A program made the translations under genes and the position numbers. Below the pieces are notes generated by a model that did no database searches, had not been told where the DNA came from, and saw nothing but the letters and a program-made list of their open reading frames with translations. 64,000 bases of DNA, taken from NCBI RefSeq assembly GCF_030403505.1, contig NZ_JAUEMJ010000006.1:7126-71125 (forward strand). Direction: 5' to 3'. Below are positions 24,115 through 32,216 of the stretch, piece by piece; the first letter of the stretch is position 1, and each line of letters begins with the position of its first letter. Origin of the DNA: Glycomyces tritici (GTDB lineage Bacteria > Actinomycetota > Actinomycetes > Mycobacteriales > Micromonosporaceae).

Positions 24115-25641
24115 TCAAACTGCTTCGAGGCCGGACTGCCGCTTCCTGTCCACAGGTCTGCGTTGAGGAATGACCGGCTCGCTGCCGTCGCGCTTGACCG
24201 TCCACAAGAACCGGAAGCCCTTCGAGGTCTCCACCGGACGGTACTGGCCCGGCAGCGACTGGTCGTGCAACACCCGGCGGAGCAGGGCACCGTTCAGTGA
24301 GACGTCGTCGAGAAACACCGAACCCGCGAAGTCGACGGTGGCGTTGAAGCGCGCCATGAGGAAGCTCGCTCGCGAGTGCCACGCCGATTCGCGGTACACG
24401 CTGCCCCCGTTGAAGACCGAACCATCGAAGTTGGCTCCGCCCCTGAAGGCGGACCGTGCGAAGCTCGTCCAGCTGCCGAACGCCACGGAATCGAAATCCA
24501 CGCGGCCACCGAAGACGACTTCTTCGAACGTCGTCGTGCCCACGAACCGCGCGAACCCGAATTCGGCCGCGCCCGTGAAAGTTGACCTGCTGAGATCCGC
24601 AGAACCGTGGGACACCGCTCCCTTGCAGTTCGCTTCCCCACCAACGGAGACCCCGGAGAACTCCAGGTGCTTGCGGAACTCGGCCAGCGAGCAGTCCACG
24701 CGTTCGACGAACCGCGCCTTCGCGAACCAAGCCGTGCCGAACCACATCGCGCGGCTGAGGTCGGCGTCGGCGCTGAATACGGCCTCCTCGAAATCGACCT
24801 GGTCCTCGAATCTCGCATCGGAGAACGACACCGACTGCTCGAAGACGACCCCGGTGAACCAGGTCATCCCATCGAAGCAGGTGCCCCGAAACTTCGTGGA
24901 GCCGCGGAAGCGGGCGCCGGTGAAATCGACGTTCCGGAGGCGGCAACCGCTGAAGTCGACGAGGCGCAGTGAGGCTCCGGTGAGATTGAGGCGATTGTGG
25001 CTCCAGTAGTTCCGGCGGCCGAGTCGGCGCTTGAGTCGCCGTTGCAGGATCTCCTGCGCGAAGGCGCGCACCTCACGCTCGGGATCGGCAGGCGGGCTCG
25101 TCATTGCGTCGAATGGACGGCGCAGATAGGAGCAGATCTCGTCTAGGACGAGCTGCCGCAGCTCCTCGTGCTGCTCGCCAAGGCGTTCGAGGTTGTAGAG
25201 GCCGCCGATGCGGATGGTCGCGTTATTGTCCGACGAGAGCTGCTCCACCGCTTGGATACGCAGCTCGGTAATCCGCTGCTGCGTGCTGTGGAACTCGTCG
25301 TGCTGCTGCCGTCTGAAGCTCAGCACGAGCGCGGAGGCGGCGCCGATGCCGGCCGCCACGGTGAGCGTCGCGCGTACCGTTTCGAGCCGCATCTTCGCGA
25401 TCTCCAGGTCGGCCTGGGCGTCTCCGGGCGTGCGCAGCGCCTCGATCTCGGCCATCTGGAGGTCGTAGTACCACCAGCCGCCAAGCAGGATGAGGGCGAA
25501 GACGACCAGAAGCACCCAGGTCCGGATCGGGCGGGGCCGCCACGGCGGCTTGGGCGCAGGGTCCTCAGAGCGCCGGCTCCGCGCGTCTCCGCGTCGCATG
25601 AGGACCCGGAGCATCCAGAAGGCGAGGGGGCGCAAGGGCAT
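24115..25641 (-). CDS. Membrane-anchored pentapeptide-repeat protein
   Basis: A 508-aa protein. Two hydrophobic helices lie at about residues 41-60 and 90-107, separated by a charged loop. After a helical cytoplasmic stretch (about 115-210), a long run of A(D/N)LxF-type repeats (about 215-440) such as 'LRNVDFTGARFRGSTKF' and 'VDFEEAVFSADADLSRA' predicts a right-handed quadrilateral beta-helix. The C-terminal 60 residues are repeat-free and basic. Proteins of this layout are common in actinobacteria with no assigned role. It is convergent with ispE. Confidence 0.85.
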   Translation of the reverse strand: MPLRPLAFWMLRVLMRRGDARSRRSEDPAPKPPWRPRPIRTWVLLVVFALILLGGWWYYDLQMAEIEALRTPGDAQADLEIAKMRLETVRATLTVAAGIGAASALVLSFRRQQHDEFHSTQQRITELRIQAVEQLSSDNNATIRIGGLYNLERLGEQHEELRQLVLDEICSYLRRPFDAMTSPPADPEREVRAFAQEILQRRLKRRLGRRNYWSHNRLNLTGASLRLVDFSGCRLRNVDFTGARFRGSTKFRGTCFDGMTWFTGVVFEQSVSFSDARFEDQVDFEEAVFSADADLSRAMWFGTAWFAKARFVERVDCSLAEFRKHLEFSGVSVGGEANCKGAVSHGSADLSRSTFTGAAEFGFARFVGTTTFEEVVFGGRVDFDSVAFGSWTSFARSAFRGGANFDGSVFNGGSVYRESAWHSRASFLMARFNATVDFAGSVFLDDVSLNGALLRRVLHDQSLPGQYRPVETSKGFRFLWTVKRDGSEPVIPQRRPVDRKRQSGLEAV

Positions 25642-25749
25642 GGCCCAAGCCTACGAACCCACCGCATCGCCTGGGGTTCGCCCGGGAACGATGTCGGGGT
25701 TTCCAGGGACTATGACGGTGTCACGACCTCGATCTACGAGGTCACAGAG

Positions 25750-26068
25750 CGGTACGAGTCCTGGAGCGCTCGAGGTCCGGCTTGGCGAGGCACCTACGCG
25801 GGATCAGATCGATGAGTTTGTGAACGAGATGCGTTACGACTACCGCAATGCGACTCCGAAAATGAACTTCCTCGCAGTAGAGGCGTTGATCCGCGCGCTC
25901 TACGGCGAAGAAGAACTCGCCGATGACATTGCCGCTGCGGACCAGTATCGCGTGCAAATCTCAACGATCGTCAAGATCGTCACCCAGTCCGCGCCGATGC
26001 AGGCGCAGCTTGACATTTATCTTGCCGAAGCCGAAGCGCTCGCGACGCAGTGGAGTAGCGCAACCTAG
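25750..26068 (+). pseudogene. Truncated member of the 28.3-29.3 kb protein family
   Basis: A frame ending at 26068 encodes 'DQIDEFVNEMRY', 'LAVEALIRALYGEEELAD' and a helical tail. It corresponds to the C-terminal half of the 157-aa protein at 28850-29323 ('LGAFMTELRH', 'LGVEAVIRALYGEPHLA'). The N-terminal half is missing; upstream (25680-25750) the matching frame is lost and no start with a ribosome binding site exists. A short functional protein starting at the GTG near 25818 cannot be excluded. The surrounding GC is lower than usual, in keeping with a decayed accessory gene. Confidence 0.55.
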
Positions 26069-26093
26069 TCGCTATCAAGAGTTTAGACGGCAA

Positions 26094-26118
26094 GGGACAA
26101 GGGCTTTGCCCTTGTCCC
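26094..26118 (+). terminator. Rho-independent terminator
   Basis: A perfect 11-bp stem GGGACAAGGGC/GCCCTTGTCCC with a TTT loop, 26 bases after the truncated gene's stop, followed by CCTTATGTTTT. Confidence 0.75.
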
Positions 26119-26302
26119 CCTTATGTTTTCAAAAACTTCTAGACGCTTTTGTGTCGTAAGTTGACACGTAAGTTTTTGGTGAGTCATCATCGAAGGACCG
26201 GCACTCGCAATCTCATGCGGGCCAGGTTCTTACGTCTCGAACGGAGCTTGTTACGAAGCATCCAGATCACACCAGCCTTGATTGATAGGCCAGAATATAA
26301 AC

Positions 26303-26348
26303 GCCGCCCGGTGGTCTCCGACTACCAATCCTGATTCCACCGGGCGGC
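26303..26348. promoter_or_regulatory. 12-bp inverted repeat ahead of the unknown operon
   Basis: GCCGCCCGGTGG and its exact complement are separated by 22 bases and lie 24 bp before the GTG start at 26372. It could form a leader hairpin (attenuator or mRNA stabiliser) or be a protein-binding palindrome. Confidence 0.5.
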
Positions 26349-26371
26349 CAACAACAGAAAGCGAGCCTTCT

Positions 26372-27949
26372 GTGTCGTCTACGACGATACGCTATTCCGG
26401 CGTACCTGAAAACAGCCATTCCCGGCGGTTCGATCCCGACCACACCATCGAACCCACCGGTGAACCCACCTCCGGCATGACCGCCGATTCGACCATCTAC
26501 TCCCGTCCAGCCCCGGCCGGCGGCTTCGACCGTGGCCCGGAATCGGACCTCACCCTCAAGTGGCGCAAGCGCCTCCGCGCTCTCGCCGACGAAGATCCCG
26601 CCACCGACTCGGACGCTCGCCCACAAGACTCCGGTCCATCTGGCCGCTCCCAGCAAGGCGCATTCCGCGCGGACCGATCCGGGCGCTTCACCGACCGCTC
26701 CGATCAGGCGGAGAACCCCGTCTCCAGCGGATACGACCTTGCAGAAGGCTGTGTCGCAAGCGGGCCCGACCTCATCGCAGAGCACACCGCCACCGATCCC
26801 TCCCACACATCAGAGTCCGCCACCGACTTCGTCCCCGGGTTCACTCCCGGCAAGGCCGGTCCGATCTCACCCGACCCGCGCCACAATCGCGCATTCCCGC
26901 ACCCGCAGAACCCCGGCCTGTTCGCCGACGCGGACGGCTTCTACGACTGGGCGAACCGTCGCCCCTACCTCGCCGACGGGTCCCCCGACCCGTTGACCCC
27001 GGGCGCCTACCGGTACCAAACCCGACCCGATCTCTGCGACCTGGACGCACCCGACTCCGACCCGTCCAGCCCCCGTTACGAGCCGATGCATCTGCGCCAC
27101 AAGCCAGGCGATGACTGGCTGATCGACAACAACCGGCCTTACGACGTCCTCGACCCGGGTCCCTTCGGCTCTCCCGAATGGTTCCCCGACCGCCGCACCG
27201 GACGTCACCGCCGCGACGAGCTCCCCGACCCGATCCCCTGGTGGGAAACCGAAGAGGAACCCGAGAAAGCCGAGTGGGCCAAGCACGCCGAAGCGCTCTA
27301 CGACCGCCGAACCCGCACCACCCGCGAGCGCGAAGCGCGCGAGGACAACCGCCGCGACGACACCGACCCTCCCGAACCGCCGTCTCGGCAGTCGGCGGTT
27401 TCGGAGGAGCGTCCGCATCGGCAGCAGTCGCCCCGTCCTCAACCCTGGTCCCGGTCCGAACCCGAAGCGCGCGAACCGTTCCATGAATCTTCGCCATCGC
27501 AGACCCGTCCGCAGCGCCGACCTCACCTGCCCCGCCAGGCCGATCGCCGTACGACCGGCATTCCCGAAGAGCCCCCGCACCGGTTCGAAAAACTCCGCGA
27601 AGACGCCTGGGACCGGTTCATCGACAAGTCCGCCGATCTCGCCGCAGCCCACCGCTCGCCGGCCGCGATCGAACGCGAATGCGGGCCGACCATCGGACGG
27701 ATCGCACGCGGGATCCGCCTGATCACCGGGCTCCTCCGCCACCGACCCAAGCCACGCGACACCGACACGGCGCCTCCCGACCAACGCACCAGGCTGACCG
27801 AGGCGGTGCGGCCCGACCGGCACGCGGTGCTCGCGGCCCGGACCGCCCGCTTCGCCGGTGCGGTGCGCGGAGCGCAGCGCGCCCGCACTGGAGCGCCCCC
27901 ACTGCGGATGGCCCGTGCCGACGCGCCCGGTGGTGCGGCATGGGCGTAG
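26372..27949 (+). CDS. Large disordered Pro/Arg/Asp-rich protein, unknown function
   Basis: A 525-aa protein of low complexity with no membrane segment and no catalytic motif I recognise. The middle contains aromatic/proline motifs ('FYDWANRRPYLADGSPDPLTPGAYRYQTRPD', 'DDWLIDNNRPYDVLDPGPFGSPEWFPDRRTG'). The last 110 residues are helical and basic ('RFEKLREDAWDRFIDKSADLAAAHRS'). The start is GTG at 26372, preceded by GAAAGCGAG. Codon third positions are strongly G/C, arguing that it is expressed. It overlaps the next gene by 10 bp and begins a four-gene operon close to WXG100-like genes. A secretion scaffold or phase-forming protein are guesses only. Confidence 0.6.
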   Translation: MSSTTIRYSGVPENSHSRRFDPDHTIEPTGEPTSGMTADSTIYSRPAPAGGFDRGPESDLTLKWRKRLRALADEDPATDSDARPQDSGPSGRSQQGAFRADRSGRFTDRSDQAENPVSSGYDLAEGCVASGPDLIAEHTATDPSHTSESATDFVPGFTPGKAGPISPDPRHNRAFPHPQNPGLFADADGFYDWANRRPYLADGSPDPLTPGAYRYQTRPDLCDLDAPDSDPSSPRYEPMHLRHKPGDDWLIDNNRPYDVLDPGPFGSPEWFPDRRTGRHRRDELPDPIPWWETEEEPEKAEWAKHAEALYDRRTRTTREREAREDNRRDDTDPPEPPSRQSAVSEERPHRQQSPRPQPWSRSEPEAREPFHESSPSQTRPQRRPHLPRQADRRTTGIPEEPPHRFEKLREDAWDRFIDKSADLAAAHRSPAAIERECGPTIGRIARGIRLITGLLRHRPKPRDTDTAPPDQRTRLTEAVRPDRHAVLAARTARFAGAVRGAQRARTGAPPLRMARADAPGGAAWA

Positions 27950-28326
27950 GCCGACTCGCGCCGCACCAGGTCCGGGCCCGATACGCGCAGGCGCTGAAGG
28001 AGATCCCACTGCCGGTCCGCTCGTTCACCGGGATCGACCCAGGCGGGCTCACGCCCGTTGGCGAAGCGGAGATCGCCGGGAGGCGCGTGCAGTTCGGGGT
28101 GCTGTACGCGATCCCGAGACTGTGGATCACCTTCCCCGAACATCTGCCCCCGATCCTGGGGTTCCTCACCGGCTTCGACGGCACCGCAGGCGATGCCATG
28201 AGAACAGAACTCCACGTCACCGAACTCGACCACCTCGACTGGGCCCGACAGCCCGGCCAGGCCGCGACCCTCAAACGCGCAGCGGCCGACATATGGCGAG
28301 CAGCCCAACGCGAATGCGAAGGATGA
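27940..28326 (+). CDS. Hypothetical protein, second gene of unknown operon
   Basis: A 128-aa soluble protein with mixed alpha/beta pattern ('RRVQFGVLYAIPRLWITFPEHLPPILGFLTGFDG'; 'HVTELDHLDWARQPGQAATLKRAAADIWRAAQREC'). The family is not recognised. It overlaps the upstream gene by 10 bp and the downstream gene by 4 bp, so the products are probably made together. Confidence 0.6.
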   Translation: MGVGRLAPHQVRARYAQALKEIPLPVRSFTGIDPGGLTPVGEAEIAGRRVQFGVLYAIPRLWITFPEHLPPILGFLTGFDGTAGDAMRTELHVTELDHLDWARQPGQAATLKRAAADIWRAAQRECEG

Positions 28327-28853
28327 CCATGAACCACACCGAAAGCGCGGCGCTGTTCCGCGCCCACGCCACCGCGCGCCTCACCGGCGACACCATCGAG
28401 ACCGCCCGCCTCGCCGCGCACATCGGCGACGAGCAGCGCATGAGCCACCTGCTGTTCACGCTGACACTCTTCACCCAGTTCGTGGTCGAAGAACTCGGCT
28501 GCGAACCCGACCCGGCCGACCTCGCCGCACTCACCAAACGCCTGCATGACAAGCACTACCGACCGGAGCGTCCATTCGAGGCGCTGCGCGCCGAGGCCAT
28601 GATCCGGGCCGTCACCGCCGAATCGGTCCTGCTCACCGAGATCCCGCACACCGAGCAGGCCGCCTACATGTGGGCCGTCATCGATGAACTCGCCGATCCG
28701 AAGCTGAGCGCTTCCGAACTGGACGAACTCTTCGACCTCGTCAAAGAAGCCCGAGACGATCTCCTCGGCAAAGCCCTCGATTCGCCGGAGCTCAACCCGG
28801 CGAGGCACGAGCAGGTGCCAGCCACTTCCGCCGAGGAAGGAACCGACGCATGA
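28323..28853 (+). CDS. Unknown helical protein, paralog A
   Basis: A 176-aa all-helical protein. Its first 140 residues align with the next protein in the operon: 'LFRAHATARLTGDTIETARL' with 'LHRTHLTALVTGKIDTAAKL', and 'RAEAMIRAVTAES' with 'GVEAVIRALYGEP'. It has an acidic C-terminal tail. The ATG overlaps the upstream stop (ATGA). No known domain is recognised; the pair may form a heterodimer. Confidence 0.65.
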   Translation: MTMNHTESAALFRAHATARLTGDTIETARLAAHIGDEQRMSHLLFTLTLFTQFVVEELGCEPDPADLAALTKRLHDKHYRPERPFEALRAEAMIRAVTAESVLLTEIPHTEQAAYMWAVIDELADPKLSASELDELFDLVKEARDDLLGKALDSPELNPARHEQVPATSAEEGTDA

Positions 28854-29323
28854 CACCCGACGCGCTCCACCGCACCCACCTCACCGCCCTCGTCACCGGC
28901 AAGATCGACACCGCCGCGAAACTCCGGCAGCAGTTCCAGGCGAAGGACCACGGCATCGCCGCCGAACACCTCCTCGCCGCCGTCGCAGTCGTTCTCGAAT
29001 ACCGCTTCGGGCCCGGGGCCGGGCTCGGGGCAGGCCCGATCGACTACGACCGCCTGGGCGCGTTCATGACCGAGCTCCGGCACGCCTGTAAGAGCACCAT
29101 GCCACCGCCCGACCACCTCGGTGTCGAAGCCGTCATCCGCGCGCTGTACGGCGAACCGCACCTCGCCGCACCGCTCGCCGAGCAACGCCACAGCCAGGCG
29201 CTGTACACCGCCCTCGCCTACGAGCTGAGCCGCCACCACTGGCTCAGAGCCAACCCGGAACACCTCGTCCACTACGCAAGGAAGCGCATGACCACCTGGA
29301 TCCTCGGGCGCCCTGAGGAGTGA
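28850..29323 (+). CDS. Unknown helical protein, paralog B
   Basis: A 157-aa all-helical protein related to its upstream neighbour and, in its second half, to the truncated frame at 25750-26068 ('LGVEAVIRALYGEP' against 'LAVEALIRALYGEE'). It is the last gene of the operon, coupled by an ATGA overlap. A GC hairpin at 29333-29360 follows. The function is unknown. Confidence 0.65.
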   Translation: MTPDALHRTHLTALVTGKIDTAAKLRQQFQAKDHGIAAEHLLAAVAVVLEYRFGPGAGLGAGPIDYDRLGAFMTELRHACKSTMPPPDHLGVEAVIRALYGEPHLAAPLAEQRHSQALYTALAYELSRHHWLRANPEHLVHYARKRMTTWILGRPEE

Positions 29324-29332
29324 ACGGAGCCG

Positions 29333-29360
29333 CCTGGGGTCGCCCAACAACGGCCCCAGG
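29333..29360 (+). terminator. Hairpin after the unknown operon
   Basis: CCTGGGG/CCCCAGG encloses 14 bases, 10 bases past the stop; a second hairpin (GTGCCGGG/CCCGGCAC) lies just downstream. The rest of the 250-bp gap up to 29573 holds no gene and presumably the promoter of the YbaB-type gene. Confidence 0.5.
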
Positions 29361-29573
29361 CCCGGTCCGGTGCCGGGGCCGCTCGGCGGTCCCGGCACGC
29401 GATCTCGGTGCGGCCGTTGCAGTTCTATAAAGAATCCGATGGGATAGGTCCAGATCCACCTGGACCGGAACCCGCAGCTTCGTCCAGAAGGGCCGCGAGG
29501 CGCACCAACCTGTAACCATGGGCGGTTACGTTCACGCCGTTGCAAGCTCGTTTCGAGAAAGGCGCGTGGAAGC

Positions 29574-29933
29574 ATGCCCTCCGTGTTCGAAGATCCAGAA
29601 GGATTCATGCGGGAGTTCGAGAGCCGCATAGCCACCATGGTCGAGAAGGCGTCCTCACTGGACGAGGCGCTGGGGGCGGCCACGGCCACCGCCAGATCCG
29701 CGGACGGCGAGGTGCGCATCACCGTCGGCCTCGGCGGCGTGCTCCAGGAGATCCACCTCAGCAGCAAAGCGCAGACCCTGACCCCGAGAACCCTTGCCGC
29801 CATGATCAAAGAGACCTACGACAAGGCCGCGATCCAGGCCGGCAGCAACTCCACCCAGGCCCTCTCGGATGTCTTCGGCGAGGACAGCGCGATCGTCCAA
29901 GAGGCCCGCGCGAACCGTCACCCCGAGGAGTAG
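29574..29933 (+). CDS. YbaB/EbfC-family protein
   Basis: A 119-aa protein with the YbaB fold pattern: an N-terminal helix ('FMREFESRIATMVEKASSLDEAL'), then 'TARSADGEVRITVGLGGVLQEIHLSSKA' and a C-terminal helical part. Family members bind DNA as dimers; a branch is encoded next to type VII (ESX) substrates in actinobacteria, as here. It opens a three-gene operon with two WXG100-like proteins. The start is supported by spacing and by a weak GGAAG. Confidence 0.8.
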   Translation: MPSVFEDPEGFMREFESRIATMVEKASSLDEALGAATATARSADGEVRITVGLGGVLQEIHLSSKAQTLTPRTLAAMIKETYDKAAIQAGSNSTQALSDVFGEDSAIVQEARANRHPEE

Positions 29934-29937
29934 TCGC

Positions 29938-30270
29938 GTGCAGGACCGCATCGACATCCCCTCCGCGGAAGCGTTCGAAGCGCACGCCGCAGGCATCAAG
30001 TCCAAAGTGGTCGACCCGGTGGCGCAGGCCTTCGACGCCGCCCAGCAGAAGGGCTTCGGCGAACTCCTCGACTTCGGCATCGTCAACCTGCCGTTCGCGG
30101 GCGGCGCCGCCGACCTGGCGGGCAAGGCCACCGAAGCCATCGGAAAAGCTCAGGAGGGCACCGAGGAGCTCGCCAACCGGATCAAGCAGACCGGCGAGGC
30201 GTACCACGACAACGACGGCGAGGTCGCCGCCATGTTCAACGAGTTCACCAGCGAGACGGAGCAGCAATGA
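29938..30270 (+). CDS. Small WXG100/EspC-like helical protein
   Basis: A 110-aa protein, two long helices around a short turn, with 'EAFEAHAAGIKSKVVDPVAQAFDAAQQKGFG' near the N-terminus and an acidic C-terminus ending 'NEFTSETEQQ'. Layout and place match ESX-associated EspC-type (DUF2580-like) proteins. The start is GTG at 29938 with GAGGAG 7 bases upstream, 4 bp after the YbaB stop. The canonical WxG turn is not evident, so assignment rests on context. Confidence 0.65.
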   Translation: MQDRIDIPSAEAFEAHAAGIKSKVVDPVAQAFDAAQQKGFGELLDFGIVNLPFAGGAADLAGKATEAIGKAQEGTEELANRIKQTGEAYHDNDGEVAAMFNEFTSETEQQ

Positions 30271-31415
30271 ACGACCTCATCGTCGACCCCGACAAGGCCG
30301 TACCCGGCGCCGGCACGTTCACCGGTGCGAAGGCCCTCCACAGCGCCCAGCTCCTCGCGAACTCCGAGACCGACCTGGAGAAGGGCCTCAACGGCACGGT
30401 CATGGCCCTGGACGTCCTCGGCATGGTCATGAACCCTCTCATGGGATTCATGAAGGCCGGCGTCGGATTCCTCATCGAACACGTCGGGCCGCTCCGGGAC
30501 TTCCTCGAGGTGCTGGCGGGCGACCCCGTCTCGATCAACGCCACCAAGGACACCTGGAAGAACATCGAGGCCGCGCTGGACCAGGCGGCCACCGACCTCA
30601 TCGGCGACGCGGCCACGGTGTCCGACTGGGTCGGCGACGCCGCCGACGCCTACCGGGACAAGATCACCGACTTCGAGGCCGCGATCCGGGCCGGGAGCTC
30701 CGCCGCCGGGAGCATCGCGAAGTACATGGAGGTCATGGGCATCTGGACCGCGGTCACCCGCGCACTGGTACTGGAGCTCATCTGCGAGTTCGTGTCGCGT
30801 GCCATCATGTACGCGCTCGCGGCCCTGGCCGCCTCGTGGTTCACCTTCGGCGGGTCGTTCGCGGCGATGATCTCGGGAGTCATCGCGGACGCGATGGTCC
30901 TCATCGCCAAGATCTCGACGCACTTCGCCAAGCTCGGCAACGCCATGTCCAAGCTCGCGGGCCGGTTCCCCCAGCTCGCCGGCTCGCTCGACGACGCCGG
31001 CAAGGCGGTCACGAACTTCGGGATGAAGGGGTACGTCAAGAGCGCCGGCAAGAACATCGCCCAGCACAACAAGATGCTCGATCAGCAGGAAGCCCTGATC
31101 AACGCGGGCAAGAACGTCAAAGGGCTCGGCGGCAGGATGCCGCACACGCAGAGCGCCAACCAGAAGACGATCTACGACACGCTGCGAAGCCCGTTCGGCT
31201 CCGGCAACATCCCCGGCACCGGCGGCCTCAGGCCGATCTACAAGGACAAGGTGATCCCGCCGACGTCCGTGGGCGGGCACTCGGTCACCGGCGGCAGGAG
31301 CCTGTCCGAGATCATCGGCGGCTACCCGATGAGCGGTGCCAAGGGCGGCATGAAGGGCGCCCCCGCCGCGACGCAGGACCCCCAGCCGCAGCAGGAGGAG
31401 CAGCCGCAGCAGTGA
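30267..31415 (+). CDS. WXG100-like type VII secretion candidate protein
   Basis: A 382-aa protein with a helical N-terminal region bearing a WxG-type turn followed by 'DAADAYRDKI' (about residues 116-128), the hallmark of WXG100/EspB-like substrates. A hydrophobic segment lies at about 168-212 ('IMYALAALAASWFTFGGSFAAMISGVIADAMVL'). The C-terminal 120 residues are Gly/Pro/Gln-rich and look disordered ('PQPQQEEQPQQ'). The gene overlaps the preceding one (ATGA). No toxin domain can be recognised, and no ESX ATPase or membrane component is present in the window. Confidence 0.7.
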   Translation: MNDLIVDPDKAVPGAGTFTGAKALHSAQLLANSETDLEKGLNGTVMALDVLGMVMNPLMGFMKAGVGFLIEHVGPLRDFLEVLAGDPVSINATKDTWKNIEAALDQAATDLIGDAATVSDWVGDAADAYRDKITDFEAAIRAGSSAAGSIAKYMEVMGIWTAVTRALVLELICEFVSRAIMYALAALAASWFTFGGSFAAMISGVIADAMVLIAKISTHFAKLGNAMSKLAGRFPQLAGSLDDAGKAVTNFGMKGYVKSAGKNIAQHNKMLDQQEALINAGKNVKGLGGRMPHTQSANQKTIYDTLRSPFGSGNIPGTGGLRPIYKDKVIPPTSVGGHSVTGGRSLSEIIGGYPMSGAKGGMKGAPAATQDPQPQQEEQPQQ

Positions 31416-31451
31416 CGCCCGGTCGGAGCGGTGCGAGTCCTGAGCCCCGTG

Positions 31452-32213
31452 TCAAACGTTGCGGTCCCAGATCATCCTCAGGCCGTGGAGGGTCAGGTTC
31501 GGCTCGTAGTGGGTCACGGTCTCGCACTGCTCGATCACGACCGGCGCGAGGCCGCCCGTGGCGACGACCGCGGTCGGCGTGGTGCCGAGCTCTTCGGTGA
31601 TGCGGCGGACGAGGCCGTCCACCTGGGCCGCGGTGCCGTAGACCATGCCCGACTGCAGGCACTCGACCGTGTTCTTGCCGATCACGCTGCGCGGTTTGAC
31701 GAGCGGGATCTTGAGCAGGTTCGCGGCGCGGGACGCGAGGGCGTCGATCGAGATCTCGATGCCGGGCGCGAAGGCGCCGCCGAGGAAGTCGCCCGTGGCC
31801 GAGATGACGTCGATGTTCGTCGAGGTCCCGAAGTCCACGGTGATGCACGGCCCGCCGTACAGGTGGAACGCCGCGTGCGTGTTCGCGATCCGGTCCGGGC
31901 CGGCCTCGCGCGGGTTGTCGATGCTCAGGCGCACACCCGTCTTGATGCCCGGCGCGATCTGCACGAGGTGCGCGTGCGGGTAGTACCGCTGCACCATCTT
32001 GGCGACCTCCGCGCCCTGCTGGGGCACGGTGGACGACAGGGCGATGCCGCTCAGGTCCACGCCGTCGCCGTCGAGGAGGGCCCGGAAGGTGAGCCCCAGC
32101 TCGTCGGCGGTCGCGTGCGGGTCCGTGCGGATCCGCCACGAGTGCTTGAGGGTCTCGCCCTCGAACACGGCGAGCACCGTGTTGGTGTTCCCGATGTCGA
32201 CGCACAGCAGCAC
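31452..32213 (-). CDS. coaX: Type III pantothenate kinase
   Basis: A 253-aa ASKHA-fold kinase that makes 4'-phosphopantothenate, the first step of CoA synthesis from pantothenate. The N-terminal phosphate loop 'LLCVDIGNTNTVLAVFEG' and 'NPREAGPDRIANTHAAF' with 'GPCITVDFGTSTNIDVI' are diagnostic; 'GGLAPVV' closes the fold. It lies 3 bp after nadC in a nadB-nadC-coaX operon, common in actinobacteria, close to panC/panD. Confidence 0.95.
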   Translation of the reverse strand: MLLCVDIGNTNTVLAVFEGETLKHSWRIRTDPHATADELGLTFRALLDGDGVDLSGIALSSTVPQQGAEVAKMVQRYYPHAHLVQIAPGIKTGVRLSIDNPREAGPDRIANTHAAFHLYGGPCITVDFGTSTNIDVISATGDFLGGAFAPGIEISIDALASRAANLLKIPLVKPRSVIGKNTVECLQSGMVYGTAAQVDGLVRRITEELGTTPTAVVATGGLAPVVIEQCETVTHYEPNLTLHGLRMIWDRNV

Positions 32214-32216
32214 GGT

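Larger units (their letters stand above)
26069..26371. other. AT-rich non-coding gap before the unknown operon
   Basis: About 300 bases without a supported gene. It holds the terminator at 26094-26118, an AT-rich middle part (ATGTTTTCAAAAACTTCTAG; CGTAAGTTTTTGG) that could include a promoter, and the inverted repeat at 26303-26348 just before the GTG of the next gene. Confidence 0.5.
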
